Origin: a virus
Strand: one strand, 5' to 3'
Length of the DNA stretch: 57,552 nt
Virus record (IMG/VR): IMGVR_UViG_3300025276_000005
Coordinates: 1 to 57,552 of that record
Shown: positions 15,485 through 24,426 of the stretch, in pieces
Position numbering within the stretch: position 1 is the stretch's first letter
How the letters are laid out: every line of letters begins with the position of its first letter
Position numbers and translations under genes: made by a program
Notes under the pieces: generated by a model
Database searches by the model: none
Seen by the model: only the letters and a program-made list of their open reading frames with translations
What the model was told of the DNA's origin: nothing

Positions 15485-17920
15485 CTATCTAGGTGAAAAT
15501 TCAGATAAATCAAAACCATCTAAGCTATCCTCGTTAGATTCAAACGTCTGAGGAGGTAGGTTATTTTTTCTCTGAGTTATTAACTTACTCTGCTCTGTGT
15601 TCTGCTGACTTATACGTGCACTCTTAGCATCCTCACGCTGAGTCTCTCTACCCTGTAGTGCATTCTCAGATATATCTCTAAGACGCATATTAAATTCAAA
15701 TTCCTTATCCATAAGCACAGCCTTTAACTGAGCCTCGTTGTTCATCTTCTCAATATCAAACGCAACCTCTGCTTGCTTAATCTGCATCTTGGCTTGAGTC
15801 TCAGCCTGTATCTTCTGCATAGCTGTCTGAGCTGCAAGTTGTTGAGATTTAATCTGCTGCTGAGCTGTGATAGCCTGCTTCTGCATAGCCATCTTCTCAT
15901 CTCGCTCCTGCTTCTTAACACGTTTAACTTTAAGTAACTGATTAGCAACCTTAAGATTTCTAAGTTCTCTAATATCAATTGCATCCTCAAGGTTTATATC
16001 ACCCTTAGAAAGAGCCATTTGAATGTTCTGTTCTAACTGTGCTTTCTCCTCTTCGTCAGGTGACACTTCGATAAAGATACCGAAGTCATATATGTACAAG
16101 TCGTTTACATCCTGTAATATAGATACGTTGTACTTTCCTATCTGATTAGCAAACTCATCCTTAAAGTCGGCGTACTCTAAAACGTCAGATATTCTGTACG
16201 TTAAAGCCTCAGCTAAACTTCTATATATAAATAAACTAGCGTCTAGTATGTGCCTTGTAGCTGTGTTAGAGTTAAGTGCCGCTAACTTTTGTACACCAAC
16301 CAAAGAATTAGGGTCAGGACTAGAGCCGTCCCTCGCTTCATTTAAGCCTGTTACAGCACGTATCATACCTAAGTAATGGTTATAGTTACCGATAAGCATC
16401 TGAGTCTTACTAGCCCCTGAACTTGACGTTAACTGTGTAATAGGAACCTTGCCTTGATTGTAATCACCCTCTTGTGTATAGCTTCTACCAATTACACTAC
16501 CTGTTTGGAAATACAATCTCAAAGCATCCTCAGGGTTGTAAGCCTGACCTGTACCTAAATCAACCTCGTTTAATCCATCCGCATCTATAAATACACCGTC
16601 CGGAACAACCTTAGATATAACTTGCTGTAACTTTAAATGGGTCATCTGAATTAAATCAGCAAAAGGAATCATCCTTCTAACTAAAGACTCAATAACGCCC
16701 TTATACATTCTTGGTGCAACCGCCACGTAATTCGGTATAGCGTGTTGACTAGCTGACTTAGGACGAACCATATTCTCAGCTAACTCCCACTTAAGTATAA
16801 TGTTAGTACCCATAACCATAACGCCATCGTACCACACATCAATAGTTTTCTCAACCTTCTCGAAGTTACCTTCCTCCATCATATCTTCAGGGGGGTTGAA
16901 TTGGTCATCCTTCTCAATCATCTTAGAGCCACCGTTATCGTATATCTTTTTCTTGTATACAATCTTCTTTGTGGTCTTGTAGTTAAAGTACAATATCGTA
17001 GCTGAGTCTCTAGAAAATATATTATCTTGAAACATCTGAGCAGAGTTATAGTAGTCATACCAACTCTGACTGTACTTTGATATTTGCTCTAGGTCTTCGT
17101 TAGTCAATGAAGGATCAATCTTCATTAACTCTATTATAGGTAAGGTCTTAATCTCTCCCCAATAAAAGCAATCCTTAAAGTGAGGGTCCTCTGTGTAGCT
17201 ATACACTACATTTGCAGGGTCTACATAATTAATTTTAACGCCTGAACCCGGAAGAAACTCGTGTTTTGCTACACCAATCCCTAGTACAGTAAGGTCATAA
17301 TCAAATCTTTTACGTAGGTCTACATATTTATTTGAAGCAAACAATGTGTTAATAGCCTCTTCCTCAGCTATTTCAATTGCGGGCTTATATTTTAAATTCA
17401 TATACAAAGAAAGTTCCTCGTCATTCTCAGGCAAGTCACTTGGGTCCATAGTAAATGGGTTCATCCCTGTATTATCCTGAATGGTTGTTAGAACCTCCTT
17501 GGCTGCCATCTGACCCTGTATCATATCTTGATACTTACTCCTCTTTGATAGAGACATAGAATCCTCAGCGTAAGCATTTACCTTGAACAACCTACTAGAC
17601 ATACCGTTAACAACGATATCCACAAACTTAGGTAGTATAGGAACAGGCGTCCAATCTAAATTAAGGTAAGATAAATCACCGTCTACAGATAATTCGTTTT
17701 TATACTTTGCAATTGACTGTTCACCTCTTGCGTATAGACGTAGTCTTCTAAACTCTCTTTGTTGGTCGTAGAACTTACACGAACTAGAGTCTTTCTTAAA
17801 CCACTCGTACTGAATGGCTTGACCAATCTGCAATCCAAATTCATCCGTTGCTTTTTCAGCATCAGAAACAAATTGACTAGGAAAACCTGCAGCCGTAATA
17901 TTTATATTTATCTCTTTCAT
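15485..17920 (-). CDS. Portal protein
   Basis: The 811-residue product has a body typical of podovirus portals: NKYVDLRKRFDYDLTVLGIG leading into YVDPANVVYSYTEDPHF, and later ALNSNTATRHILDASLF with helical crown-like regions. A long Gln/Lys/Glu coiled coil (about 660-760) forms the C-terminal barrel or crown. Length and motifs are close to portals of crAss-like and Cellulophaga podoviruses. It follows the terminase gene with no gap (17920/17921), the standard packaging module order. Confidence 0.85.
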   Translation of the reverse strand: MKEININITAAGFPSQFVSDAEKATDEFGLQIGQAIQYEWFKKDSSSCKFYDQQREFRRLRLYARGEQSIAKYKNELSVDGDLSYLNLDWTPVPILPKFVDIVVNGMSSRLFKVNAYAEDSMSLSKRSKYQDMIQGQMAAKEVLTTIQDNTGMNPFTMDPSDLPENDEELSLYMNLKYKPAIEIAEEEAINTLFASNKYVDLRKRFDYDLTVLGIGVAKHEFLPGSGVKINYVDPANVVYSYTEDPHFKDCFYWGEIKTLPIIELMKIDPSLTNEDLEQISKYSQSWYDYYNSAQMFQDNIFSRDSATILYFNYKTTKKIVYKKKIYDNGGSKMIEKDDQFNPPEDMMEEGNFEKVEKTIDVWYDGVMVMGTNIILKWELAENMVRPKSASQHAIPNYVAVAPRMYKGVIESLVRRMIPFADLIQMTHLKLQQVISKVVPDGVFIDADGLNEVDLGTGQAYNPEDALRLYFQTGSVIGRSYTQEGDYNQGKVPITQLTSSSGASKTQMLIGNYNHYLGMIRAVTGLNEARDGSSPDPNSLVGVQKLAALNSNTATRHILDASLFIYRSLAEALTYRISDVLEYADFKDEFANQIGKYNVSILQDVNDLYIYDFGIFIEVSPDEEEKAQLEQNIQMALSKGDINLEDAIDIRELRNLKVANQLLKVKRVKKQERDEKMAMQKQAITAQQQIKSQQLAAQTAMQKIQAETQAKMQIKQAEVAFDIEKMNNEAQLKAVLMDKEFEFNMRLRDISENALQGRETQREDAKSARISQQNTEQSKLITQRKNNLPPQTFESNEDSLDGFDLSEFSPR

Positions 17921-20167
17921 CTATCTTAATAATTCACTGATTGACCCCTTGTTGTTATACTTGCCAAAGGTAATACTAATTTTTGACTGTTTTTGCTCCG
18001 GAAGGTATGTATGCTTTTGGTTTGCCATTATAGCTAGACCTGAACTTATAGAAGCATCAAACTTAGTTCTGTTGTTAATATCGAACCTAGCCCAATCTTC
18101 TAGAGTTTTAGGGAAAGGCATAGTACCCATTTCATCAGAATCTCTGTAAGCACCACTCATATCCAATCCAATATGTTTCTCAATATAAGACTCAATAGCT
18201 GATGCGTGTGACTGCTTAACGTCCTCAGACGAGTTAGGTATACCTCCTAGTTCTTTCTCTGTCTTCGATAGTTTATTAAACTGCTTATCAGGTCTGTTCA
18301 TAGAATACCCTCTGTACCCTCTATTCTTAAAGTGGTATAGTAACCTAGGTTTGTTGTTCTCGCAAAGTATTGGCATACCATAGAATATACAAGCCATAAG
18401 AACCTCCTCAAAGAATATCTCAGCCGTCTGTGGTCTAGCTATGTACTCTAAAAAGAACTCACTACTAGGTGCGTCATCCATATTAAACTTAGTAAGCCCA
18501 TGAAGAGAACCGTTAGACCCTTTACCACCAACTGTACCGGAGATGTCGTATGAATCGCAACCAAACGAACCTATGTGCTCATTACCCGGATACTTCATAC
18601 CTCTCTTTGTTATTACGTTGTTCTGTAGATTCTTATTAGGAACCCAACTTACCAAAAACCTTCCCCGTGTGTCAGGGCTAAATATAACCTCAGAATCTTT
18701 TTGACCATCCTTCCAATGAAACGAACCCTGAGTAATATAGTGCTCTTTTATAGTTGAGTCATTATAGTCTATCTGTTGGTATATCTTAGTAAGGTTAAAT
18801 AACGATGATTTGCTCTCGTCTCTAAATGCATGAGACTCAGTACGTGGGAACTGTCTGTAAAATTCATTCAACGCATCAGCATCACTCTTAAGTGAATCCA
18901 CCTCAGCAGTCCAATAGTCTACAGCCCCGTTAGTAATCATCTCATCATCAACACCAAGAATAGCCTTAGTAGGTTTATGAAATACAGGCATCCCGTATCT
19001 ATCTATAAAACCTTCCATATTCCATTCCATTGGAATAAATAAAGAGTACATACCACTCTTGGTTTGACCGTTAGCGTTTCTGTTACTTACATCTGAATCT
19101 TCGTATAGCTTCTTGTAGTTACTACCACCCTTTGATAAAGCGTTTGATGTTGAACCCATCATACACTTACCAATTATCTTACTACCTAAACGTAAACAAG
19201 TTTTAGTAACACGCCAATTGTTTAATATATTGTTTGGTTTAATCCACTTACCACTCTCATCGTGTACAAGAAGTAACAACTTCTCACCATCATACGAGTT
19301 ATCGTCCGTGTTTTTCCAATCTATTGTTGTATCTAATCCTTCAAGTTCATCTGCAGCAACTTCGTGCATATTCTTCTTTGTAATCTTAGACGCAGGAATC
19401 CTAAAGGCTAACTCAGTCTTAGGTTTATCCATACCGTCCTGTATAGGCTTGAAGAAAAAAGGCAACCTATTTGATATTGGTACAACCTTGTCGGTGAACA
19501 TCTTCTTAGCATCCGAACCCGTCTTAGATAGTATACCTACCCTAGAATCTTTTGCTAGTGTACCTGAGTTTACAGCTTCTGACGAACCCATAAATGAGAA
19601 CCCTGAACGTCTAATCTTTAAGTAAGTCATCCCAAACGAACGCTTATCTGCTTTACACGCTTCCCAAAAAATAAAAAATATTCTGTTAGCTTCTCGATAA
19701 TCAGGGTAACCAACATCAATACTCGTCCATTGAAGATACATATAGTGAGAACCCGTTATATAGGTTGGGTCTCCTTGATTCATAAACCAATAGCCCTCTT
19801 CTCTCCTATCAAACTCAGCCTCAATGTAATCAACCCACCTATCCTTAAAGTTAGTAGGCATTTCGTTCCATTGGAATATAGATGGTATTTTTTGAAGCTC
19901 TTTAGGGAACTCTTCACGCTCCCAATACTGTTGTGATTTTGTGGGGTGTCTCTGAGGTGTGACTTCAGGTCGCTTAGGCAGACCTATCTTTATCCCTGAT
20001 ATTTCAACTACCTCGCCAATCTGACCGGTCTTAGATATATTTACAAAGTCGTATTGTTCGTTATAACCATACAACCAACTGTGACTGCTATTCTTTTTAG
20101 ATAGCGGTCCTTTAGGGATATAGTCAGGAACTACACGATATAAATTATTTTGACCTTCGTTCAGCAA
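17921..20167 (-). CDS. terL: Terminase large subunit
   Basis: This 748-residue packaging ATPase-nuclease has an adenine/Walker A-like region around 183-196 (KIRRSGFSFMGSS), where a deviant P-loop uses R-x-x-G-F-S. It has a Walker B at 297-304 (LLLLVHDE, catalytic E304). RNase H-type nuclease residues follow: a first Asp in FGCDSYDISG (about 546), and later acidic residues near RPDKQFNK. The fold order and length match crAss-like TerL. It overlaps the candidate small subunit gene by 23 bases and adjoins the portal gene. Confidence 0.85.
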   Translation of the reverse strand: MLNEGQNNLYRVVPDYIPKGPLSKKNSSHSWLYGYNEQYDFVNISKTGQIGEVVEISGIKIGLPKRPEVTPQRHPTKSQQYWEREEFPKELQKIPSIFQWNEMPTNFKDRWVDYIEAEFDRREEGYWFMNQGDPTYITGSHYMYLQWTSIDVGYPDYREANRIFFIFWEACKADKRSFGMTYLKIRRSGFSFMGSSEAVNSGTLAKDSRVGILSKTGSDAKKMFTDKVVPISNRLPFFFKPIQDGMDKPKTELAFRIPASKITKKNMHEVAADELEGLDTTIDWKNTDDNSYDGEKLLLLVHDESGKWIKPNNILNNWRVTKTCLRLGSKIIGKCMMGSTSNALSKGGSNYKKLYEDSDVSNRNANGQTKSGMYSLFIPMEWNMEGFIDRYGMPVFHKPTKAILGVDDEMITNGAVDYWTAEVDSLKSDADALNEFYRQFPRTESHAFRDESKSSLFNLTKIYQQIDYNDSTIKEHYITQGSFHWKDGQKDSEVIFSPDTRGRFLVSWVPNKNLQNNVITKRGMKYPGNEHIGSFGCDSYDISGTVGGKGSNGSLHGLTKFNMDDAPSSEFFLEYIARPQTAEIFFEEVLMACIFYGMPILCENNKPRLLYHFKNRGYRGYSMNRPDKQFNKLSKTEKELGGIPNSSEDVKQSHASAIESYIEKHIGLDMSGAYRDSDEMGTMPFPKTLEDWARFDINNRTKFDASISSGLAIMANQKHTYLPEQKQSKISITFGKYNNKGSISELLR

Positions 20168-20426
20168 ATCCTTGTTTTGTATCAGTTCTGTTAGGTCCTT
20201 GAGACTCTAACTTAATGTTATCTTTCTCATTATCAATACGCTTAAGTATTTCAAACGCATCAAATATAGATAACTTCTTTGATGCTGCTGCATTCTTTAA
20301 CTTGTCTGCAGCTAACTCATCCTCAGGGTCGGGCTTGATAATCTCCTCCTTAGCAACCTTTATTAGTTGCTTCACAGCTTTATATCCTGCCTCTATTATT
20401 TCTTTTCTTAATTCTGTAGAGTCCAT
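20145..20426 (-). CDS. Candidate terminase small subunit
   Basis: This 93-residue helical protein overlaps the start of terL by 23 bases. Its sequence (TELRKEIIEAGYKAVKQLIK...ELAADKLKNAAASKKLSIFDAFEILKRID) is a helical DNA-binding-size protein of the type that precedes TerL in Bacteroidota phages. No HTH is certain. The call rests on position, size and helical content. Confidence 0.5.
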   Translation of the reverse strand: MDSTELRKEIIEAGYKAVKQLIKVAKEEIIKPDPEDELAADKLKNAAASKKLSIFDAFEILKRIDNEKDNIKLESQGPNRTDTKQGFAERRSK

Positions 20427-20887
20427 TATATTTCCTTTAAAAATATTACTTGAACTAACCTCGCCTCATCACCCACTCCAAAGTTTTCTTTTATATTTCT
20501 AGAATGTAATTCTTTAGAGTCGAACCAACACATTCTATTAAACTTATAATCAATAACTTTTATACCATCAGGAATATAGACTGTTGTTCCTGCACCTTCA
20601 GGGTAATTTTCATTTAAGTAAAAAAGAACCGTAACATCACCCATCATCTCATCAGTATGTAAATAGTTTGGTTCCCCTTGTAAGTACGATGATTGACGGA
20701 TAAAATTAAAAGCTACTTTATAACTTTTAAATATACTTAATACTTTTTTTTCAAACTCATCATTATCTCTAGGCTGTATACCTTTAAATATACTAACCCC
20801 ATCAGAAACATCTACAAAAGAGTTACTTAAAACTTCTCTCACATAATCTTTAGGATTAGATAGCACGTTGTCAATTAAACCAAACAT
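20426..20887 (-). CDS. 2OG-Fe(II) oxygenase-like protein (DUF6445-like)
   Basis: This 153-residue jelly-roll dioxygenase candidate has iron ligands H77-x-D79 (YLHTDEMMGD) and H128 (ELHSR), with R143 (EARLVQV) as the 2-oxoglutarate binder. The strands VTVLFYLNENYPEGAGTTVYIP fit the double-stranded beta-helix. Such proteins hydroxylate protein or nucleic-acid targets; the substrate here is unknown. It sits between the GroES-like gene and the terminase module, linked by 1-base TAATG overlaps on both sides. Confidence 0.7.
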   Translation of the reverse strand: MFGLIDNVLSNPKDYVREVLSNSFVDVSDGVSIFKGIQPRDNDEFEKKVLSIFKSYKVAFNFIRQSSYLQGEPNYLHTDEMMGDVTVLFYLNENYPEGAGTTVYIPDGIKVIDYKFNRMCWFDSKELHSRNIKENFGVGDEARLVQVIFLKEI

Positions 20888-21450
20888 TAAGCCTTCATAG
20901 TTACCTGATGGTCAAACACCCTGTAAAGAGTCTCTCCATCTACTGTAAATTCATACTCGCTATCGGGAGTAAAGTATATCCTATCACCCTCATTAATCCC
21001 TTGGGATTTAAGGTACTCATTTGGATACACCATATCCCCCATAAGTGGCTCGTACTTACAAGACTTATCAATAAAACTATCTAGTACATCTATAGGTTTA
21101 ACAAAACAAAACCTGTCGTGACTATTCCATTTACCGTCTTGCTTATATAAATAAAATTGGTCGTTATCTACAAAGAATAAATCCTCCTTAAAGAAACTCT
21201 TACCACTCTTTCGGTTACCCTTAATATCGTTATAAAACTTAAACACGTTATGGTGTACCAATATGGTAGCTCCTATGTTTATAGGACCGTCATACCCTAC
21301 AGGAGTCTCAACTACTGTAGCTTGCCTATTAGAGAACTTATGCTCTTCCTCTGAGGTGTTAACGATAAATTCCATACCACCGATAGTCTTGGTGTTATTA
21401 TATCGCTTACCCTCAATAGGTCTTACTATAAAATTAAAAGGGGACTTCAT
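20887..21450 (-). CDS. GroES-like co-chaperonin (T4 gp31-like), enlarged
   Basis: I use the ATG at 21448-21450 (MKSPFNFIVRPIEGKRYNNT), which overlaps the preceding stop as TAATG, so the product is 187 residues. The strands NFIVRPIEG, GGMEFIVN, ATVVETPVGYDGPINIGATILVHHNVF and the closing GDRIYFTPDSEYEFTVDG with VFDHQVTMK follow the Cpn10 beta-barrel. A large insert sits between them, longer than the about 95-residue GroES. It probably works with a chaperonin during capsid assembly, as T4 gp31 does. It is distinct from the smaller GroES at 28826-29083. Confidence 0.6.
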   Translation of the reverse strand: MKSPFNFIVRPIEGKRYNNTKTIGGMEFIVNTSEEEHKFSNRQATVVETPVGYDGPINIGATILVHHNVFKFYNDIKGNRKSGKSFFKEDLFFVDNDQFYLYKQDGKWNSHDRFCFVKPIDVLDSFIDKSCKYEPLMGDMVYPNEYLKSQGINEGDRIYFTPDSEYEFTVDGETLYRVFDHQVTMKA

Positions 21451-21599
21451 TAAGAGCCACAAGCTTCACAATCCTCATCGTCTATATTGCACGTTTCGGG
21501 TTGGTCTTGTTCTTCAAGGTCTACTATCCAAGAATCCCAAGTGTTCCTTGCAGCCTCTTCAGCTTGCTTTTTTAAAGCTTCTGCTTTTTCGTTGCTCAT
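21450..21599 (-). CDS. Small acidic protein, 49 residues, Cys-rich tail
   Basis: The frame MSNEKAEALKKQAEEAARNT... fits exactly between the neighbouring genes. It starts 2 bases from the upstream gene's stop at 21601, and its stop overlaps the GroES-like ATG. The N-terminal half is an amphipathic helix. The acidic C-terminal part has three Cys (ETCNIDDEDCEACGS), so metal binding is possible. Function unknown. Confidence 0.6.
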   Translation of the reverse strand: MSNEKAEALKKQAEEAARNTWDSWIVDLEEQDQPETCNIDDEDCEACGS

Positions 21600-21600
21600 A

Positions 21601-21825
21601 CTAGAAGTTTATATTGTATTCGATTGAAATTGGAATATTAGAGTTGAACTCCTTCCACAAAACTATAACATCCTCACGCTGAATCCAAATCTTATAAGAT
21701 AAGATTTCTCTATCGTACTGAATTAAATGTATCTTGTGTGACGCTCCTAGAATATCTTGACCTACAATGTAGTGCATCGCACCTGACTTGTAGTCCGGAC
21801 CTACAGATATTTTACGAATATCCAT
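21601..21825 (-). CDS. Conserved small phage protein, unknown function
   Basis: The 74-residue product begins MDIRKISVGPDYKSGAMHYI and continues VGQDILGASHKIHLIQYD, then IWI..ED.IVLWKEFN..IPISIEYNINF. This compact beta-rich protein is one I recognise as recurrent in Bacteroidota phages near packaging genes. It has no catalytic motif. One-base spacing to the fibre-like gene shows it is in the same operon. Confidence 0.55.
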   Translation of the reverse strand: MDIRKISVGPDYKSGAMHYIVGQDILGASHKIHLIQYDREILSYKIWIQREDVIVLWKEFNSNIPISIEYNINF

Positions 21826-21826
21826 T

Positions 21827-22432
21827 TTAATGAGCTTTTGAAATTCTTATTTGTGCAGAAGGTCCCAAATTAAGTGTTATGCCTGAACCAAAACTACTAA
21901 GTCCAAAGTTGGTAGGACACTCTGCTTTAACCTGCATTACATCTGATGCACTTGCCTGATACAAAAATGTGTTATTTAATGTATCAAGGTCAGATGCAGT
22001 TGTACCTGCCGTATATATTACTCTATTAACTTGAGTGTAATTTATTTGAACTCCTCCTACAAAAACACCGTAATATATAGCTCCCGTTTCACCTGCGCCT
22101 GAAGGGTTTAAAATTCCACCTGATAAATTTAACTCTACAAGGTAATCACCTGCTGTATTAAAAATAATTTCATTTGAAGCACTAAGACTTACGTCAGTAT
22201 TAGTTTGTGCTGCCCCAAATGAAACATCTAAAGGAGTATTATATCCTAAACCCAATTGTACAGCATCAGTTGCTGCATCTAAAGATAACGTAAAAGCGTT
22301 AGAGCTTGGGCTTAATAATAAAACATCTGATATAGTAAAATTCTTAGTAGCAGAGTTATCATTAGTGTCTGTACCTATTAACTTGTCTGTTAACGCAGGT
22401 GCTGTTGTTGTATACGAACTTATCTTTGGCAT
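21827..22432 (-). CDS. Fibre-like protein with C-terminal jelly-roll (C1q/TNF-like) domain
   Basis: This 201-residue protein has an N-terminal attachment motif KISSYTTTAPALTDKLIGTD, which is common at the start of marine phage tail and head fibres. The beta-rich C-terminal domain (about 65-201) has strands such as EIIFNTAGDYLVELNLSG and AIYYGVFVGGVQINY, as in C1q/TNF-like trimeric heads. It is a receptor-binding or head-decorating fibre candidate. Confidence 0.6.
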   Translation of the reverse strand: MPKISSYTTTAPALTDKLIGTDTNDNSATKNFTISDVLLLSPSSNAFTLSLDAATDAVQLGLGYNTPLDVSFGAAQTNTDVSLSASNEIIFNTAGDYLVELNLSGGILNPSGAGETGAIYYGVFVGGVQINYTQVNRVIYTAGTTASDLDTLNNTFLYQASASDVMQVKAECPTNFGLSSFGSGITLNLGPSAQIRISKAH

Positions 22433-22435
22433 AGC

Positions 22436-22669
22436 TTATTTTTCTTCAGGTGGCTTTATCTCCCCCGTCTCAATGTTGATGACAGAGTCCTTACCGTATT
22501 TATCTATTAACTTTCTCTCTTGCTCAGCAGACTCCTCACGAAGACCCGCCATCTTACTCATAAGAGCCTGTTGCTGTAGGACTGTTTCACCTAGTTGCAT
22601 CTTGCACTTATTAAATTCTTTTAATGAACCTTGAAGAGTATCTAGCTCCTCGCTTGTTAAATTTGCCAT
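22436..22669 (-). CDS. Small coiled-coil protein
   Basis: This 77-residue protein is nearly all coiled coil (SEELDTLQGSLKEFNKCKMQ through ERKLIDKYGKDSVIN) with a short C-terminal turn (ETGEIKPPEEK). Similar proteins starting MANLTxEEL are common in flavobacterial phages. It could be a chaperone or a trimerisation partner for the fibre gene that follows 4 bases away. Function unknown. Confidence 0.55.
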   Translation of the reverse strand: MANLTSEELDTLQGSLKEFNKCKMQLGETVLQQQALMSKMAGLREESAEQERKLIDKYGKDSVINIETGEIKPPEEK

Positions 22670-22690
22670 TTGATTAGATTTAGTTTCCTA

Positions 22691-22698
22691 CAAATATA
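22691..22698 (-). promoter_or_regulatory. Putative promoter -7 box
   Basis: The minus-strand reading is TATATTTG, 22 bases upstream of the coiled-coil gene. A TTTGG sequence lies 25 bases further upstream (22724-22728). The layout suits a Bacteroidota promoter driving the fibre-to-terminase segment. Confidence 0.5.
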
Positions 22699-22703
22699 GG
22701 GAA

Positions 22704-23093
22704 TTATTTCTTAGATGAACCACCAAAGAAAAAGTCAACAATAGTGTTTACTTTACTTGACATAGCTCCAAACACAGTACTTATAAAACCTATCTCGTAA
22801 TCAGATAACTGTATAGTGTTCATTACAAAATACTCGAACATAGTATACGATAAAAAGAAATAAGCCGATGTAAATATTATAGCTAGTATCTTCTGTATAT
22901 AACTATCGTCTTTGAAAAGTCCTCTCGCACTTTTTCTATCCTCAACTTCAAGAGCGTACATATCCCTTTCGTGATTCTGTACAACCTCTTTAAACTGTTT
23001 CTTAAGCTGCTCTCTTTCCTCATCCGTTGTAACTACCTCGTCAATAATCTCTGATGCTTGACCTATAAGTTTTCCTATTATGTTTTTAAACAT
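22704..23093 (-). CDS. Holin-like membrane protein
   Basis: I place the start at the ATG 23091-23093 (MFKNIIGKLIGQASEIIDEV), which overlaps the endolysin stop by 8 bases and gives 129 residues. An amphipathic N terminus and a charged helix lead to two hydrophobic segments (about 75-97, ILAIIFTSAYFFLSYTMFEY; and about 105-122, GFISTVFGAMSSKVNTIVDF) and a Ser/Lys tail. This fits phage holins of the two- to three-helix type. Its place beside the endolysin supports the role. Confidence 0.7.
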   Translation of the reverse strand: MFKNIIGKLIGQASEIIDEVVTTDEEREQLKKQFKEVVQNHERDMYALEVEDRKSARGLFKDDSYIQKILAIIFTSAYFFLSYTMFEYFVMNTIQLSDYEIGFISTVFGAMSSKVNTIVDFFFGGSSKK

Positions 23094-23541
23094 CTGCGTA
23101 CCTGTATTTAGTGTCACCGTCCTCGTCTTTAAACGCCTCAAGTACCTGCATTCTATTTCCTTTCTTTACTAAAGATACATGTATCCAAGAAAAATCAAAC
23201 TCGTTTATCATTTGGTCAAACTCTATGCCTGAATCTAAAATCCAATCGTATATAGCCTTATTGTTCATCTCCCCCATCTCCCAAAACTGCAGGTCCAATG
23301 CCTCACCTTTGCAGTGCTGCGAAGAACGACTGCCACCAATAGCACGATTGAGCGACGGGTTGCGATAACCACTACTAATCCTGATAGGACCAACAGCGTC
23401 ACGAAGAGGCTGTAAAAGAAAATCAACAGTACGTTGCAAGTTACGTAAGTGTTTTTTAGTCGGCTCATTATCTATATCTAATCTTTTAGCTGTACTACTA
23501 TTTGTAAACTCAGATAATAAAAAGTTTTTACTTACCCTCAT
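23086..23541 (-). CDS. Endolysin, M15-family peptidase
   Basis: This 151-residue peptidase of the M15/VanY-like (peptidase_M15_3) class has zinc ligands H76 (SSQHCKGEALDL), D83 and H121 (WIHVSL), preceded by the substrate loop SSGYRNPSLNRAIGG. It would cut the peptide bridges of host peptidoglycan. No signal peptide is present, so release depends on the holin next to it. Its start is overlapped by the small membrane gene upstream (23528-23689). Confidence 0.9.
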   Translation of the reverse strand: MRVSKNFLLSEFTNSSTAKRLDIDNEPTKKHLRNLQRTVDFLLQPLRDAVGPIRISSGYRNPSLNRAIGGSRSSQHCKGEALDLQFWEMGEMNNKAIYDWILDSGIEFDQMINEFDFSWIHVSLVKKGNRMQVLEAFKDEDGDTKYRYADV

Positions 23542-23689
23542 TCTTCTTGTATGCTACGTGAAAATTATATATAGTGTAAGCAAGACCTATAATTAAAGCT
23601 GCTAACCTTAAAGCTTGCTCTAACTGTGTAAAGCTCATTCCTATAGCCGCACCGTTTACTGCTAGGTTTTTAATTACGTCTTTATCCAT
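23528..23689 (-). CDS. Small single-pass membrane protein of the lysis cassette
   Basis: The 53-residue frame begins MDKDVIKNLAVNGAAIGMSF, has one hydrophobic helix (ALRLAALIIGLAYTIYNF, about 26-43) and a basic end (AYKKNEGK). It overlaps the endolysin start by 14 bases. It could be a second holin, an antiholin or an accessory lysis protein. The position is clear; the precise role is inferred. Confidence 0.6.
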   Translation of the reverse strand: MDKDVIKNLAVNGAAIGMSFTQLEQALRLAALIIGLAYTIYNFHVAYKKNEGK

Positions 23690-23743
23690 CTTTCACTATG
23701 CTTAGCATTGCTTCTAACCACTGTCTAACTACCTTCTTCATAA

Positions 23744-24037
23744 TTACCATTTTGTTTTGTCTGCCCAATACGCAGCAGAACATTTACCTTTAGCTATATT
23801 CTTTGCATGACGTGCCTTGAACGAACGTCTCTTTGCGCTCATCTTTGAGCCCTCACCTTTCTTAGGAGCCCCGGCTGTACTCGCACCCTGCTCACCAAAT
23901 CGTATTGTCTTTATCTTACCTTTACAATTGGTTACTACAATATGCGATTTCTTTGGATGGCTAGGAGTTCTCTTTGGCTTATTAAGACCTGAGACACCTG
24001 AGTTTTTTATAGCTGATGCTTTTCTTTTGCTGTCCAT
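23744..24037 (-). CDS. Small basic phage protein, KARHAKNIAKGKxSAAYWAD family
   Basis: This 97-residue, strongly basic protein contains NCKGKIKTIRFGEQGASTAG and the C-terminal signature SFKARHAKNIAKGKCSAAYW. I recognise this signature as recurrent in virion genes of many tailed phages, annotated only as a domain of unknown function. It is likely DNA-associated. A 22-base gap separates it from the upstream gene. Confidence 0.6.
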   Translation of the reverse strand: MDSKRKASAIKNSGVSGLNKPKRTPSHPKKSHIVVTNCKGKIKTIRFGEQGASTAGAPKKGEGSKMSAKRRSFKARHAKNIAKGKCSAAYWADKTKW

Positions 24038-24058
24038 ACGTACTTTATATTTGCACCG

Positions 24059-24424
24059 TTAAATGTTGCTGTCGTTGTCCACATCATTATCTTGAATAAA
24101 TTTAGCCGCTTCTGTACGTGTCATTAAGGAGTTTTTAGGATAAGCTTTATTCTTTCCAAGGTTAAGTAAAGAACTCAATTCACCATTAAGCCAACTAGCT
24201 TCGAGTTGAATAATATAAAACTTAGATTTGCCTATTTTTACCATAGGATTTATACCAAATTTTCTACGATTGTATTCTCCAAGCTCTTTAAAGGTTGGAT
24301 GTGTTACACCGTTTTGAACACCCTCTTCATCGTACTCAGGTATTCCGTAAGTACCTACCAATTCGTTTGGGATTAGCTTATTGAATGTTGTGTTATCTAA
24401 ACACAGAAATACATTTCCTCTCAT
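24059..24424 (-). CDS. Hypothetical protein, 121 residues
   Basis: A soluble mixed alpha/beta protein begins MRGNVFLCLDNTTFNKLIPN and ends in an acidic Asn/Asp tail (DNDVDNDSNI). No motif is recognised. It is in the tail-fibre operon, 2 bases after the preceding gene, so a tail or assembly role is possible. Confidence 0.5.
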   Translation of the reverse strand: MRGNVFLCLDNTTFNKLIPNELVGTYGIPEYDEEGVQNGVTHPTFKELGEYNRRKFGINPMVKIGKSKFYIIQLEASWLNGELSSLLNLGKNKAYPKNSLMTRTEAAKFIQDNDVDNDSNI

Positions 24425-24426
24425 AT

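Noticed and set aside
23687-23745. 19-codon frame upstream of the small lysis membrane gene
   Set aside because: Too short, with no motif; overlap with the next start could be chance.
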